Counted from the stretch's first letter, positions 1 to 9,943 are shown. The stretch is DNA of 64,000 nt from an uncultured Flavobacteriaceae bacterium (GCA_947497145.1 CANMFQ010000001.1:310001-374000), one strand, 5' to 3'. Program-made: numbers and translations. Notes: generated by a model from the letters alone, not told the origin.

Positions 1-900
1 AAGCCGTATACCGTTTTAGAAAAATCTGTTAATAGACATGTGGTCAAACATAATACTGATAACATATGGGGCTATTCACTTTTTGAACCTTCGACTGATT
101 TAGATTATGAAGATGGACTCATAAAAGCAAATGATGCTCCTTGTTTAGTTATGTATAAGAAGCAATATAACAGGCGCATCTTGTTGTCTATGACCGATCC
201 TGATTTGGGGTTTAAATCAAGAGCGAATGATCCTGCGCTTGTTAAAAACGTATTATTAACGTTACATGGTCAATGGTCACTTTCTCAACCGCATAAACAG
301 GTAACTAAAGTGGCTATCACAGATAGTACTACGACACTTCAGTTTACAGTTGAGGATGCCTTGGCAGTTGAGGTCAGTTTGGTGAAGCGTAAAGCGGTTA
401 AAAAAATACATTTGATACCCTCTGTTGTCCGAAATTTAAAAGTAGATGACACCTATAGACTTAAAGGATTTGTGATTCCACATAATGCAACTGATGTAAA
501 TTTGGTTTGGAATTCAGAAGATGAAACTGTTGCGACTATTGATCAAAAAGGGCTAATTACGGGAGTAACTCCAGGAAATACCCTTATTACACTTAGCGAT
601 ACAGGAACTGGAAAATTTGATACTGTAGAAGTAATTGTGAGTCCTCGTAATGGTGGCGCATCAGGAGGGACACTAATTGTTTATCCAAACCCAACAAGAT
701 TTATTCTTTTTGCAAAAACGCAAAAACATATAGCAAAATACGAGATTTACGACCATGCAGGCAAAGTGAGACTGTCTCGGTCAAACCTTAGAGGAAAAAG
801 AATAATTATTCCGGTTTATAGTTTAAAAAGAGGAATTTATATACTTAAAGTTACAGATAAAAAAGGACACACCATTTCTCAACAGTTTATTAAAGAGTGA
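1..900 (+). CDS. Polysaccharide lyase family 8, C-terminal part, with Big2 and T9SS sorting domains
   Basis: The frame is open from the first base, so the catalytic alpha-toroid lies outside the window; the GTG at 40 is not a likely start. Residues ~1-130 (NDAPCLVMYKK, LLSMTDPDLGF) resemble the C-terminal beta-sandwich of PL8 lyases that cut chondroitin, hyaluronan or related uronic-acid glycans. Residues ~145-215 are a Big2/Ig-like domain (LVWNSEDETVATID). The last ~80 residues are a type A T9SS sorting domain (VYPNPT, GIYILKV, ending KE). I infer a secreted or cell-surface enzyme exported by the type IX system. The exact substrate cannot be told from this part. Confidence 0.8.
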   Translation, partial: KPYTVLEKSVNRHVVKHNTDNIWGYSLFEPSTDLDYEDGLIKANDAPCLVMYKKQYNRRILLSMTDPDLGFKSRANDPALVKNVLLTLHGQWSLSQPHKQVTKVAITDSTTTLQFTVEDALAVEVSLVKRKAVKKIHLIPSVVRNLKVDDTYRLKGFVIPHNATDVNLVWNSEDETVATIDQKGLITGVTPGNTLITLSDTGTGKFDTVEVIVSPRNGGASGGTLIVYPNPTRFILFAKTQKHIAKYEIYDHAGKVRLSRSNLRGKRIIIPVYSLKRGIYILKVTDKKGHTISQQFIKE

Positions 901-960
901 GAAAATGAAAAGGTGATAACTCAAAAAAGATTCGCTTTCTTTTTTCCGCTGGCTTGAAAT

Positions 961-1030
961 AGTAATAAAACCCGTCTTTACTTTTTGTTTGGAACCGAGA
1001 ATCATGGCTTTTACGCCGTAATGACATCAT
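961..1030. repeat. Fragment of interspersed inverted-repeat element
   Basis: The stretch around TTTGTTTGGAACCGAGAAT, ending in GCCGTAATGA, matches with changes a stretch near 32,850 (TTTGTTCAGAATCGAGAAT, then GCCGTAATGA). It appears to be a degenerate copy of the small elements seen complete near 49,440 and 57,974. Confidence 0.45.
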
Positions 1031-1156
1031 TTTTTGTTGCACAGCCATAGCAATGGGACTCAAAAATGACAAAATTAGGGGTAAAATGTATAATTTGCAG
1101 GTAAAAGAAAAGTCAAAACTAGTTAATTGTCAAACCATTCATATTGACATATATAA

Positions 1157-1807
1157 CTAGAAATTTTGTTTCGATTTTTTTGAACCTTGTTTGTAAATAC
1201 GATGTATTTTGATGGGTGTTTTTAAAGATTGTTCATTGGTTTCGCCAGCTTGAATCTTTTTTACGATATCCATACCTTTTATAACCTCGCCAAAGGCTGC
1301 AAAACCCTGCCCGTCAGGGTTGCGTTTGCCGCCGTAATCTAATGCTGGTTGGTCGTTTATACAGATAAAAAATGCAGCTGAAGCAGTGCCTGGCTCAGAT
1401 CTTGCCATGGAAACAGTACCGTTTTTGTGTAAAATACCTGTTGTTTTTGTTGTTTCATGAGGTATAGGGGGTAGGGCTTTATCTTCTGCAATAAAATTAC
1501 CTTGAATGACGGCTATTTTAACGGGGTTTATCGGTTGGTTGTCCATGCGTACAACCCTATAAAAAGTGGCTCCTTCAAAATTAGAAAGCTGCACGTATTT
1601 GATGAAATTACCAACAGTAATAGGTGCTTTTTTTGGATACACTTTAATCGTAATGTCTCCTAAATCAGTTTCAATTATGTAGCAGTTTTTTGTGAAATAG
1701 TCTTTGCTGTTGGTATTTGAAATATCGCTATGAGTAGTTTTTTTATAGACTAGTAAGACAGAAATAAACAAAACGGCTATCAGCAGTAGTTTGTCAATGT
1801 ACTTCAT
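1157..1807 (-). CDS. Cyclophilin-type peptidyl-prolyl cis-trans isomerase (membrane-anchored)
   Basis: 216 aa. An N-terminal hydrophobic segment (residues ~8-21, LLIAVLFISVLLVY) anchors or exports the protein. A complete cyclophilin domain follows (TDLGDITIKVYPKKAPITV, then FFICINDQPALDYGG and GFAAFGEVIKGMDIV). The family isomerises prolyl bonds to assist folding; this copy would act in the periplasm. It is a tandem paralogue of the next gene (2026-2598) and lies downstream of a SusCD operon on the same strand, with a gap of about 220 bp between the two isomerase genes. Its association with the polysaccharide locus may be only positional. Confidence 0.9.
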   Translation of the reverse strand: MKYIDKLLLIAVLFISVLLVYKKTTHSDISNTNSKDYFTKNCYIIETDLGDITIKVYPKKAPITVGNFIKYVQLSNFEGATFYRVVRMDNQPINPVKIAVIQGNFIAEDKALPPIPHETTKTTGILHKNGTVSMARSEPGTASAAFFICINDQPALDYGGKRNPDGQGFAAFGEVIKGMDIVKKIQAGETNEQSLKTPIKIHRIYKQGSKKSKQNF

Positions 1808-2025
1808 GTTAATTAATTATAGTTAAACATTTTGTTAAGATGCTGTAATGTGAAATAGTTGTGAGCAATGAACTATTGTTTTCATATACAGGTTATTGTT
1901 AGCTTTGAAATAACCTGATAGTCGTACCAGTTATGTTTTTTGATTGCCATTTTTTAATACTTGGTTTAGGGTATTGCAAAGGAGTTATAGTAATTAAAGC
2001 TTGTTCGTTATATGTGAGATCAACA

Positions 2026-2598
2026 TTAGTTTATAGGTGCTATTTTGATGATTTTTATTTTCTTTTTAAGCAATTGTCCATCGGCTTCTCCTTCTTGAAT
2101 TTTACGTACTACATCCATTCCTTTTATGACTTGCCCAAAGGCAGCAAAACCTTGATTGTCAGCGTTTCTTTTTCCTCCATGATCTAGTTCGGGCTGGTCA
2201 TTTATACAGATAAAAAATTCGGCAGCGGTACTACCAACCAAAGTTCGTCCCATGGAAACCGTACCGTTTTTATGGGTTAAACCAGTTTCTTTGGTAGTTT
2301 CATGGGCTATAGGCGGAAAATAATTGGCTTTGCCTGTAAAATCTCCTTGGATAACTTCAATTTTTACAGGGCTTTGTTCTTGATTGTCTAAACGAACGGT
2401 ACGATAAAAATAAGCACCATCAAAATTAGCTTGCTTTACATATTTCTTGAAATTTGAAACCGTAATGGGGGCTTTTTCTGGGTATGTTTCAAAGGTTATA
2501 TTACCCACCTCGGTTTGAATAAGAAATCGATTACTAGAAGTTGATAAACAGTTTATGAAACTGCTCATTAATAAGAAACAAAGTAGCTTTTTCATCAA
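2026..2598 (-). CDS. Cyclophilin-type peptidyl-prolyl cis-trans isomerase (probable lipoprotein)
   Basis: 190 aa. The N-terminus is a signal with a lipobox-like end (LLMSSFINC, Cys at residue ~17), suggesting a lipoprotein. The cyclophilin domain is close to that of the neighbouring paralogue (TEVGNITFETYPEKAPITV; FFICINDQPELDHGG; GFAAFGQVIKGMDVV). It lies about 70 bp downstream of the SusCD-associated lipoprotein gene on the same strand, so it may be co-transcribed with that operon. Periplasmic prolyl isomerase activity is inferred from the family. Confidence 0.9.
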   Translation of the reverse strand: MMKKLLCFLLMSSFINCLSTSSNRFLIQTEVGNITFETYPEKAPITVSNFKKYVKQANFDGAYFYRTVRLDNQEQSPVKIEVIQGDFTGKANYFPPIAHETTKETGLTHKNGTVSMGRTLVGSTAAEFFICINDQPELDHGGKRNADNQGFAAFGQVIKGMDVVRKIQEGEADGQLLKKKIKIIKIAPIN

Positions 2599-2669
2599 AA
2601 TACGTTTTAGTTAAACTATTGTGTTTTGTTTATCAAATTCTTTAAATACCCAGTTACTGCTTTAGATAC

Positions 2670-3161
2670 CTATTCTATTATTGCAATAGTAAAATTTGTT
2701 CGCATACTACTATCATATCTGTCTACAACACCACCATCTGCGTAGTTGATGATGAAATTTATGTTAAAAGCATCTCCGACTTCCAAATCATTGATATCGA
2801 GATTTTGAAAACCATCTATAAGCTGCGTCGCAGTCAATGAAATAGTGGTCGGAAACGTAGTTAGCGATGCTTCTTGAATTGCTGTATATGGGCCATCTAC
2901 TTTATCTACAAATACTCGGTGTATTAGAATACTGCTAACGGCGCGTTTGTCAGCTCCCTTTTGGTCTACTTTAAAGTTTAGCGTGTAGTCGTCAATCGTT
3001 GCTGAAGGAACTGTAAGGTTACTTGTAACTTCTACATCTAAGAGTATCCCAAATGCTGTTCCATCTAAAAATTCTGGTACAATTTCATTTTCATCATGAT
3101 TGCATGAAAGTGTTACAATACAAGAAAGTAGAAGTAGGTATTTTAGGGTATGTTTTTTCAT
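2670..3161 (-). CDS. SusCD-associated lipoprotein, unknown function
   Basis: I chose the start MKKHTLKYLLLLSCIVTLSC because it gives a classic lipoprotein signal (LSC at residues 18-20) and begins 13 bp after the SusD stop; a longer reading would overlap susD. The mature ~143 aa are beta-rich without a domain I recognise. Position as third gene after susC and susD suggests a surface-exposed accessory glycan- or peptide-binding lipoprotein, as is common in such operons, but no binding motif is visible. Confidence 0.75.
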   Translation of the reverse strand: MKKHTLKYLLLLSCIVTLSCNHDENEIVPEFLDGTAFGILLDVEVTSNLTVPSATIDDYTLNFKVDQKGADKRAVSSILIHRVFVDKVDGPYTAIQEASLTTFPTTISLTATQLIDGFQNLDINDLEVGDAFNINFIINYADGGVVDRYDSSMRTNFTIAIIE

Positions 3162-3174
3162 TGTCTTTTTTAGT

Positions 3175-4641
3175 TTAGTTATCCCAGAAAACAAATTCAT
3201 CATTATTAGGCAGGGTAGGAGGCGTGGTACTTGATGGGTAAGGAAACCTATTTAATATAGCACTTGTTTGTACTACCAGTGTTAAATCATCGGGGAAGCC
3301 TGTGCGTCTCCAATCATTATATTGCTCCATGCCATTGCCAAAAAGATGGATATACTTTTGCATCATGATTAGTTTTAGTTTTTCGGTATCATCAGCAGCA
3401 TTAAAGGCGTTCAATTGGTTCATTACATAGTCGTTTATTTGCATTGCTGAAATACCAGGGCCAACGCCCAAATCATTTACTTTTTGCATTGATTCTCGTA
3501 TACCTTCTTCAAAAAGAGAAACTACAGGAGCAGAGGCGGTAATCCCCATAGCCACGGCTGCTTCGGCTTCAATAAATAAACGCATGGCATTGGTCATCAT
3601 TCGATACGTACCAGCACCTTTTAAACCCATTTCACTATTGGTTACCCCACCAGAACCATCGTCGTATTGGCCTCCGCAAGGGTATACGCCATGGAAAGTA
3701 CGGGTGTCTTGATCTTCAAAAGTTGATAGTCCATTGGGGTTGCCAGCGTCTCTACCAACAAAGTTACCTGCACTTTGATTGTAGAAATAATAGGGTATTC
3801 TAGGGTCGTTGTTCGCTGTGAGCACAGTATTGAAATAATTTGAAATTCTATTATCTAATCGTTCTACATAGTCATTTACAAAAAGTAACATTCTATTTTC
3901 GGGAGAGGCTGTATTACCATAAACCAATTGAAAATCATCAGCGCTTGATTGAATAAGGGAGTTGCTAGCAATTAGAGCTTCCATTTTTGAACCCACACTA
4001 CTATCTACTAAACGTATTTGATTGTACATTTTTAGTAGTAGGGTATTCCCCATTCGTCTCCATTTTGTTAAATCACCTCCGTAAATAACATCATCTGAAG
4101 AAGGGGACAGGGAAGATGTTTTTTCCAAATCTTCCAAGGCTTCTTTTATTAAGGCTTCTAGGCTGCTGTATATAGCGCTTCCTGAATCATAGGCAGGTGA
4201 TTCAAATTCAGGATTAAAGGCCTGAGAATAGGGAATGTCATTCCATAAATCAACCATAAGGCTAAAAGTGTAGGCTTTCATTAATTTCGCCACACCTACA
4301 TAATGCCATTGTTCATTTTCAGTACCTAAAACAATCACCTCTTCTAAATCTTTTAAACCACCGCTATAGAGGTTGTTATTCCAAACGCCATCTATGGTGG
4401 TTCTGCTTACTGTAAAATTGTCATATCTGGTGTTTACACGAGATTGTACTGCACTTGAGGTAATTGCGTTTATTAAACTAGAGAAAGGGCGAATTACTGA
4501 TACTTGACCATGAGGTAATAACTCTACTACTGTTGCGCTAGTTGGGCTATTAGGGTTTTCATTGATATCAAGATCACAGGACAAAAACAGCGAAAAAAAC
4601 ACGATCAATGTAACTGCTTTAGTATATGTTGAATATTTCAT
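3175..4641 (-). CDS. SusD/RagB-family nutrient-binding outer-membrane lipoprotein
   Basis: 488 aa, full family length. The N-terminus is a lipoprotein signal (VFFSLFLSCD). The body has the SusD TPR-type helices (VAKLMKAYTFSLMVDLWNDIPYSQAF is typical of the second helical repeat) and a family-like C-terminus (IHLFGNGMEQYNDWRRTGFP, then LNRFPYPSS). SusD proteins cap the SusC channel and capture oligomeric nutrients. The gene follows susC by 24 bp, in the usual susC-susD order. The sequence resembles the SusD-like group often linked to non-classical substrates, so the ligand cannot be stated. Confidence 0.92.
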   Translation of the reverse strand: MKYSTYTKAVTLIVFFSLFLSCDLDINENPNSPTSATVVELLPHGQVSVIRPFSSLINAITSSAVQSRVNTRYDNFTVSRTTIDGVWNNNLYSGGLKDLEEVIVLGTENEQWHYVGVAKLMKAYTFSLMVDLWNDIPYSQAFNPEFESPAYDSGSAIYSSLEALIKEALEDLEKTSSLSPSSDDVIYGGDLTKWRRMGNTLLLKMYNQIRLVDSSVGSKMEALIASNSLIQSSADDFQLVYGNTASPENRMLLFVNDYVERLDNRISNYFNTVLTANNDPRIPYYFYNQSAGNFVGRDAGNPNGLSTFEDQDTRTFHGVYPCGGQYDDGSGGVTNSEMGLKGAGTYRMMTNAMRLFIEAEAAVAMGITASAPVVSLFEEGIRESMQKVNDLGVGPGISAMQINDYVMNQLNAFNAADDTEKLKLIMMQKYIHLFGNGMEQYNDWRRTGFPDDLTLVVQTSAILNRFPYPSSTTPPTLPNNDEFVFWDN

Positions 4642-4665
4642 AGTATGCCGTAGTTTTATTTTTTG

Positions 4666-7600
4666 CTAAAATGATAGTTTTATGTTCAAGGCTATATTCT
4701 TTACTGTAGGAGGGGCATATTGTTCTACACCTTGCGCATTACCGGCCCCATAGGTAGATACTTCAGGGTCTAAATGCGGATAGTTAGGAGCTTTAAACCA
4801 TAAGTTTCTTCCCAGAAAGGTGATATTGACTTTGCCAAAGGGTAAGGTTTGTAACACTTTTTTAGGAAAGGAATACCCTAGGCTAATTTCACGTAAACGA
4901 AAGACGGTAGCATCAAAAATTAATGACTCGGCACTAAAACGATATTGATTTCTTTGTGTACCATTGGTTGCACCGCTCCAATAGTTTTGAGGAGATATTT
5001 GAATGTTGTTTCTAACCTTATTCCCATTTGCGTCAAGCATGGGTTGGCTGGGGTCTGTTGGGTCTGCAAGAAAACCGGGCAGGATATATGTTCTTTCTCT
5101 ATCTACAGCGGTCTCTTTTGTTAGTCCGAACCCTCTAAGATAGCCATTAGATAGTGAAAGAATATCACCGCCCTGTTTCCAATCAAACAAAAAACCTAAA
5201 GTGAAACCTTTTAGTGATAATGTATTTGTGATACCTACAATAAAATCTGGATTAGGGTCACCTACAATTTGTTGTCCAGGTGCTTTAGTAGGTAATCCTG
5301 TGAGGGCATTAATTAATAGATTACCCTCAGCATCTCTGTTTTGCACTTCCCCTTCAATGACACCATAAGGCTCGCCTACTTTTAATATGTTACCATATTC
5401 AGGCAATCTATTTCCGGGGTTAATTTGATCTAAGCCGTCAATAAGTTTCTCAACTTTACTGACATTTTTTGAAAATGTACCGTAAATATTCCAGTTAAAA
5501 CCATCAGGGTTTGTAAAGGGGTTTACATCTAACCCAACCTCTAAACCTTTGTTTGATATTTCTCCAGCATTTAAGGTTTTGGTTCTATACCCCGTAGCAG
5601 AAGGAATGTTTACGCTAAATATTTGATCTTCGGTATTTTTAGCGTAATAGGCTACATCTAATCCAATTAAATTTTTAAATAAGTTTAGCTCTAGCCCTAC
5701 CTCATATTCTGTTGTAAATTCTGGTTTTAAATCAAGATTCCCTAAGTTGTCACCAATAGCAGTCCCCGATACGCCTTTAAAAGGAAACTCAAGACCAGAG
5801 TCACCACCGTTTATAGTATGTACTGTTGATAGTAAATACGGGTCTGCATCATTACCAATTTTTGTATACGCCAAGCGTAGCTTTCCAAAAGACAAAACAT
5901 CTGAATTGAGTTTAAAAGCATCCGTAAAATTAAACGTTGTTGATACCGAAGGATAAAAGAAACTTCTTTTCCCTTTGGGTAGTGTTGAAGACCAGTCATT
6001 TCTTCCCGTAAGGTTTAAAAATAAATAATCTTTATATGAGAGCACGATATCACTAAAAAGCCCTACAATGCGTCTTTTGGTTAGTATCGATTGATCGGTA
6101 ACCACTGACTCGGTATTGGTGATTCTAGAAATGCCTCTTTTTATAATACCGGTACCTCTTATATTCAAAAGATCGGTTTCTCGCTGGTTGTAATTATGAC
6201 CTAAAACTACTCTAAGATTTAAATTTTCGGTCAACTGTTTTGCTCCTGTAAGTATTAAATTGGATGACAGTTCTGAAAAATGAATGTTATTGTTTATAAT
6301 GCTGCCTGTTGTAAAGAAACTTCCTCTGGGTACTATTTGGCTTCTTCTATCATTATAGGTGTTGAGGCCTATTTTATAGGAAACATTTAACCATTCGTTT
6401 ATTTTGTAATCAGAAGAAGCGTAACCATATATTCTATCAACATCACTGTCATAGGGGCCTTCTTGTGCTAGCCATCTTGGATTATCCCAAAAAGAAAATT
6501 GTAGTTGCCCACCCGTAAGTTCATCGATATATTCAAAGCCTGTAAGGTCATAGCTACGTGGAATAAACAAGGTTTGTCTATTGATGCTTGACAAGGTGTT
6601 ATGACCACCCGATAGCACCCCATCTTGATGCGTATTTACGTAGGTGACAGAGGCTTTTAGTTTAAGTCCGTTGTCTAGTTTGGTGAGGCCAGAAACTTTA
6701 ATAGAGGTTCTTTTTAATCCTGTATAGGGAATAAAACCTTCATTAGCTACATTACTAGCGGTAATGGCAAATGCATTTTTACCATCGCCACCTTGGGCAC
6801 GTAAAGAAGTTTCACGCTGAAATCCTGTTTTGTAAAAGTCTTTTACATTATCAGGAAAAGCTTTATAAGGTACATTATTGCCAATATGATTGGTGTATTT
6901 AATGATGCCGTCTTCTCTAAATAGTCCGCCATTACCCTCTAAGTTGGGGTCGTCAAATGCGGGGCCCCAAGACTCTGTTGCTGTGGGACTAAAGACGTAT
7001 TTTCCTTCACTAAAATTTCCTTGGCCGTATTTGTTTTGATAATCAGGGAATCGTGAAATTGTTTCCGCACCAACCGTATTTGATATTTCTACTTCCAAGC
7101 CTTTTCTTGATTGACTGCCCGAATGGGTGGTGATGATGATAACCCCATTTGAAGCTCTTGAACCGTATAGGGCAGCTGCAGCCCCTCCTTTTAATACCGT
7201 CATACTAGCAATATCATTGGGGTCTAAATCTAAAGCCCTGTTGGAATAGGTAGAGGAGGTGCCCGCAAGATCAGAAGTGCTGGTAGTAGAATTGTCAAAG
7301 GGAATGCCATCAACAACAAATAAGGGTTGGTTATTACCAGTTGCCGAGTTGTTACCACGAATGATGATATTGGTAGAAGAGCCTGATGCTCCCCCAGAGC
7401 CAGATATATTTACACCAGCTACTTTTCCACTCAGTGCCTTCAATACATCAGCTTCTGCTTTATTGGCCAACTGATCACCTTTTACTTCAGAAATCGCATA
7501 GGAGAGTGATTTTTTATCGCGCTCAATACCTAAGGCAGTAACCACTACTTCATCTAAGGTGTTAAGGTCTTCTTGTAGTTGAACATTAATGGTAGTTTGG

Positions 7601-7974
7601 TCGTTAATAGCTACTTCTTTTGGCATATAACCTATATAAGAAAAGGAAAGGTGGGTAGCATTGGCAGGAACGAGTATACTGTAGGCGCCATCAAAATCAG
7701 TGACTGCTCCAATTGTGGTTCCTTTTACAATTATAGTAGCACCTATAAGGGGCATGTTTTTTTCGTCAGTAACCACGCCCTTTATTTCACGATCTTGTTT
7801 TAGCCAGACATCTTTTTCAGAATTCCAATTTGTGGGGTTTATGTTTGAATCGAAACCGAATAAGATGCCATAATGATTTTTAGCATTGTCTGTGGCAGAT
7901 GCTAAAGTACTGTATAGGCTAAAACAAAAAATAATTAGTAGTATGCCTCTTTGAATGACAAGAGATTTTTTCAT
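4666..7974 (-). CDS. SusC/RagA-family TonB-linked outer-membrane transporter
   Basis: 1102 aa. After a signal peptide there is a carboxypeptidase-like regulatory domain (IKGVVTDEKNMPLIGATIIVKG), a TonB-box/motif region (LDEVVVTALGIERDKKSLSYA), a plug (LFVVDGIPFDN) and a long 22-strand barrel ending in aromatic LNIKLSF. It imports large nutrients across the outer membrane with TonB energy and SusD. It is first of a susC-susD-lipoprotein operon. No sigma/anti-sigma or hybrid two-component regulator lies next to it in this window. Confidence 0.95.
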   Translation of the reverse strand: MKKSLVIQRGILLIIFCFSLYSTLASATDNAKNHYGILFGFDSNINPTNWNSEKDVWLKQDREIKGVVTDEKNMPLIGATIIVKGTTIGAVTDFDGAYSILVPANATHLSFSYIGYMPKEVAINDQTTINVQLQEDLNTLDEVVVTALGIERDKKSLSYAISEVKGDQLANKAEADVLKALSGKVAGVNISGSGGASGSSTNIIIRGNNSATGNNQPLFVVDGIPFDNSTTSTSDLAGTSSTYSNRALDLDPNDIASMTVLKGGAAAALYGSRASNGVIIITTHSGSQSRKGLEVEISNTVGAETISRFPDYQNKYGQGNFSEGKYVFSPTATESWGPAFDDPNLEGNGGLFREDGIIKYTNHIGNNVPYKAFPDNVKDFYKTGFQRETSLRAQGGDGKNAFAITASNVANEGFIPYTGLKRTSIKVSGLTKLDNGLKLKASVTYVNTHQDGVLSGGHNTLSSINRQTLFIPRSYDLTGFEYIDELTGGQLQFSFWDNPRWLAQEGPYDSDVDRIYGYASSDYKINEWLNVSYKIGLNTYNDRRSQIVPRGSFFTTGSIINNNIHFSELSSNLILTGAKQLTENLNLRVVLGHNYNQRETDLLNIRGTGIIKRGISRITNTESVVTDQSILTKRRIVGLFSDIVLSYKDYLFLNLTGRNDWSSTLPKGKRSFFYPSVSTTFNFTDAFKLNSDVLSFGKLRLAYTKIGNDADPYLLSTVHTINGGDSGLEFPFKGVSGTAIGDNLGNLDLKPEFTTEYEVGLELNLFKNLIGLDVAYYAKNTEDQIFSVNIPSATGYRTKTLNAGEISNKGLEVGLDVNPFTNPDGFNWNIYGTFSKNVSKVEKLIDGLDQINPGNRLPEYGNILKVGEPYGVIEGEVQNRDAEGNLLINALTGLPTKAPGQQIVGDPNPDFIVGITNTLSLKGFTLGFLFDWKQGGDILSLSNGYLRGFGLTKETAVDRERTYILPGFLADPTDPSQPMLDANGNKVRNNIQISPQNYWSGATNGTQRNQYRFSAESLIFDATVFRLREISLGYSFPKKVLQTLPFGKVNITFLGRNLWFKAPNYPHLDPEVSTYGAGNAQGVEQYAPPTVKNIALNIKLSF

Positions 7975-8638
7975 AAATCAGGTTGTTATATTTAGATTAT
8001 AGTTGGTCAGGGTAATCACTGGTTTTGGTTTTTAAATAGAAACAGCTTTTTTTAATAATGAAAAAGAAACATGTGTTTGAAATGGTTTTTCATTTTGGTA
8101 TCGCTGTTATGGTCTTAATCTTTTCTATATCAGGTGTCTATTGATTTAATTGATAATGGGTTGACATACCGCTTGATTGCGTTTTTTTTAATGCTGCAGG
8201 AGGCTTGATTGAGTGTAAGATTTATGGTGTATTAAATTTCTAAAAGAAATAGCATTTGTCAATATGTGAAATACATAGTTTTAGGAAAGTGTAGCGATAT
8301 GTCTATTTGATGGAGTTTTTAGCAATATTATAAGAAAAAACTTACACAGAAAGCGATATTTGTGGTTTTAAACGCCATTTAATCAGGGTTTTGAAATATG
8401 CTTAGTTTTTTTGCCTGTTAATTTTTAATAGTAGGATAATTTCATTACAAATAAAAAATTGAATCTTTTTAACTATAGATGTACTAAGTTTTGTCTTTAA
8501 ATTATATGAGTTATTTCTTTCAATATAGTCGTTAACCATAATTTTTTTTGTTTCACATTGATTTTTACTCTTGTTAAGAGTATTAGGGAGATATCTTAGT
8601 TGCAATCAATGTGGTGTAGCGAAAAATGTTTGCTTATT
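7975..8638. other. Intergenic region upstream of susC; no gene seen
   Basis: This is about 660 bp of A+T-rich DNA between the susC start and the first RHS fragment. One short reading frame on the minus strand (8402-8605) has no recognisable feature and low-complexity composition, so I do not call it. The susC promoter must lie here, but I found no convincing -33/-7 pair. The right edge is the boundary of the toxin island. Confidence 0.5.
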
Positions 8639-8666
8639 TAGATTTTAAGACAAGCGAAGACATTAC

Positions 8667-9062
8667 ATGGTTTTAATCCCAAAACCGTCTTATAAAAGGC
8701 TTTGTATTTTGGCAATTTCTGACAAAAACGGAAGCCTTAAAGAAAAACGACACTTTGATGCATGGGGAACTATTGTAAAATGGACCAATGGTAGCAATAC
8801 AGCCATTAGCAAGGGGGTAGCTGGTGGTGGCGTGCTAGACCGAGGCTATACGGGGCACGAACACCTGTTTGGCGTAGACTTAGTACACATGAACGGTCGC
8901 TTATATGACCCTTTGCTTCACCGCTTTACGATGCCTGATAATTTTGTGCAGGATTTAACGAATACGCAAAATTTTAATAGATTTGCTTATGTTCTTAACA
9001 ATCCTCTTAAATATACGGATCCTAGTGAGGAGTTTATACATATAATCATAGGTGCCCAGTAG
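8667..9062 (+). pseudogene. RHS core tip fragment, copy 1 (orphan module 1)
   Basis: The frame encodes the RHS-repeat-associated core signature (HFDAWGTIVKW, GYTGHEHLFGVDLVHMNGR, NRFAYVLNNPLKYTDPS) but lacks the large upstream RHS shell. It is an orphan tip. The core should run on into the toxin region, but a one-base loss near 9054 (GGTGCCCAG) moves the toxin region to another frame. Bases 8642-8700 are also shared with copy 2 near 10,581. Unlike copies 2 and 3, it has CGA (8748-8750) where they have TGA. I consider it a displaced, untranslated or recombination-donor cassette. Confidence 0.8.
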
Positions 9063-9079
9063 GTGGTGTTATTAACCTT

Positions 9080-9943
9080 GTGATGAACTGGGATAATATT
9101 GACAACTTCTGGGAAGGTTTAGCAGCATTTGGTGTTGGTGCAGGTGCAGGAGCATTAACAGCAGCAACAGGAGGTGCAGCAGCAGGAACTTTTATGGTTT
9201 CAACAGGTGCAGCCATAGGAGTAGCAGCGATTGGAGGTGCTGCCACAGGAGCAACAAACAATATTATTTCTCAAACTGGAAATGGTGTTGGACTCAATCA
9301 AGTAGATTGGGGGCAGGTTGGATTAAGTAGAGCTATTGGTAGTGTTGCAGGTTTAGCGTCTTATGATGCCAGAACTTGGGCATCAAACAACTTAGGTAAT
9401 GCCATCGTAAATGGAATGCAAATCAATAGTCCAATGCTTTCGCAAGGAATTAATGGACTCGTTGGTGGTGCTGCAGGTGGATATGCTGGAGGGTTTACTG
9501 CTGGTTTTATGTTTTCAGGTGGTGATTTAGAAGCTGCATTTGAAGGTGGATGGAATGGTTTAGCTTCTGGAGCTGTAATTGGAGGAGCTGCAGGTTTAGG
9601 AAGCGGTTGGCTTTATGCCAAACAAAATAACCTTAATATTTGGAATGGTAAACCATTGGAATCTTCTTCCACATTTACTGTAACTCCTGATGGAATTGTT
9701 TTACCAAGAGATGCATATATTCCAGATGATTTAATACAAAACCCATATGGTAGACCTGGAAGTTATGGTAGAATGATAGATGGTAAATTTATTGAGATAG
9801 TCAGAATAGACCCTGGAACAGCACCTGGCTACAAAGGCCCTAATGATAGTCATTTTCACTTAAATGGTGGTAAAAGCACATTTTTGATATTAATAAATGG
9901 CCTTGGTGGCGTAAATAGTAGTTGTTCATATGGAATTCAATAG
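9080..9943 (+). CDS. Polymorphic toxin C-terminal region, orphan module 1 (frameshifted near the end)
   Basis: Residues ~10-185 are Gly/Ala-rich with hydrophobic stretches, as in the pre-toxin region of RHS proteins. The tail (GRPGSYGRMIDGKF, DPGTAPGYKGPNDSHFHLNG) is the toxin proper; I do not recognise its activity. In the present frame it ends at 9943 and overlaps the immunity gene. If the A4 run near 9872 had one more A, the tail would read KHIFDINKWPWWRK and stop at 9918, just 11 bp before the next start. I believe that is the ancestral end. The true translation start is upstream, in the RHS core. Confidence 0.7.
   Translation: MMNWDNIDNFWEGLAAFGVGAGAGALTAATGGAAAGTFMVSTGAAIGVAAIGGAATGATNNIISQTGNGVGLNQVDWGQVGLSRAIGSVAGLASYDARTWASNNLGNAIVNGMQINSPMLSQGINGLVGGAAGGYAGGFTAGFMFSGGDLEAAFEGGWNGLASGAVIGGAAGLGSGWLYAKQNNLNIWNGKPLESSSTFTVTPDGIVLPRDAYIPDDLIQNPYGRPGSYGRMIDGKFIEIVRIDPGTAPGYKGPNDSHFHLNGGKSTFLILINGLGGVNSSCSYGIQ

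Noticed and set aside
8402-8605. 67-codon minus-strand frame upstream of susC
   Set aside because: Low-complexity A+T-driven composition, no start context, no recognisable feature.
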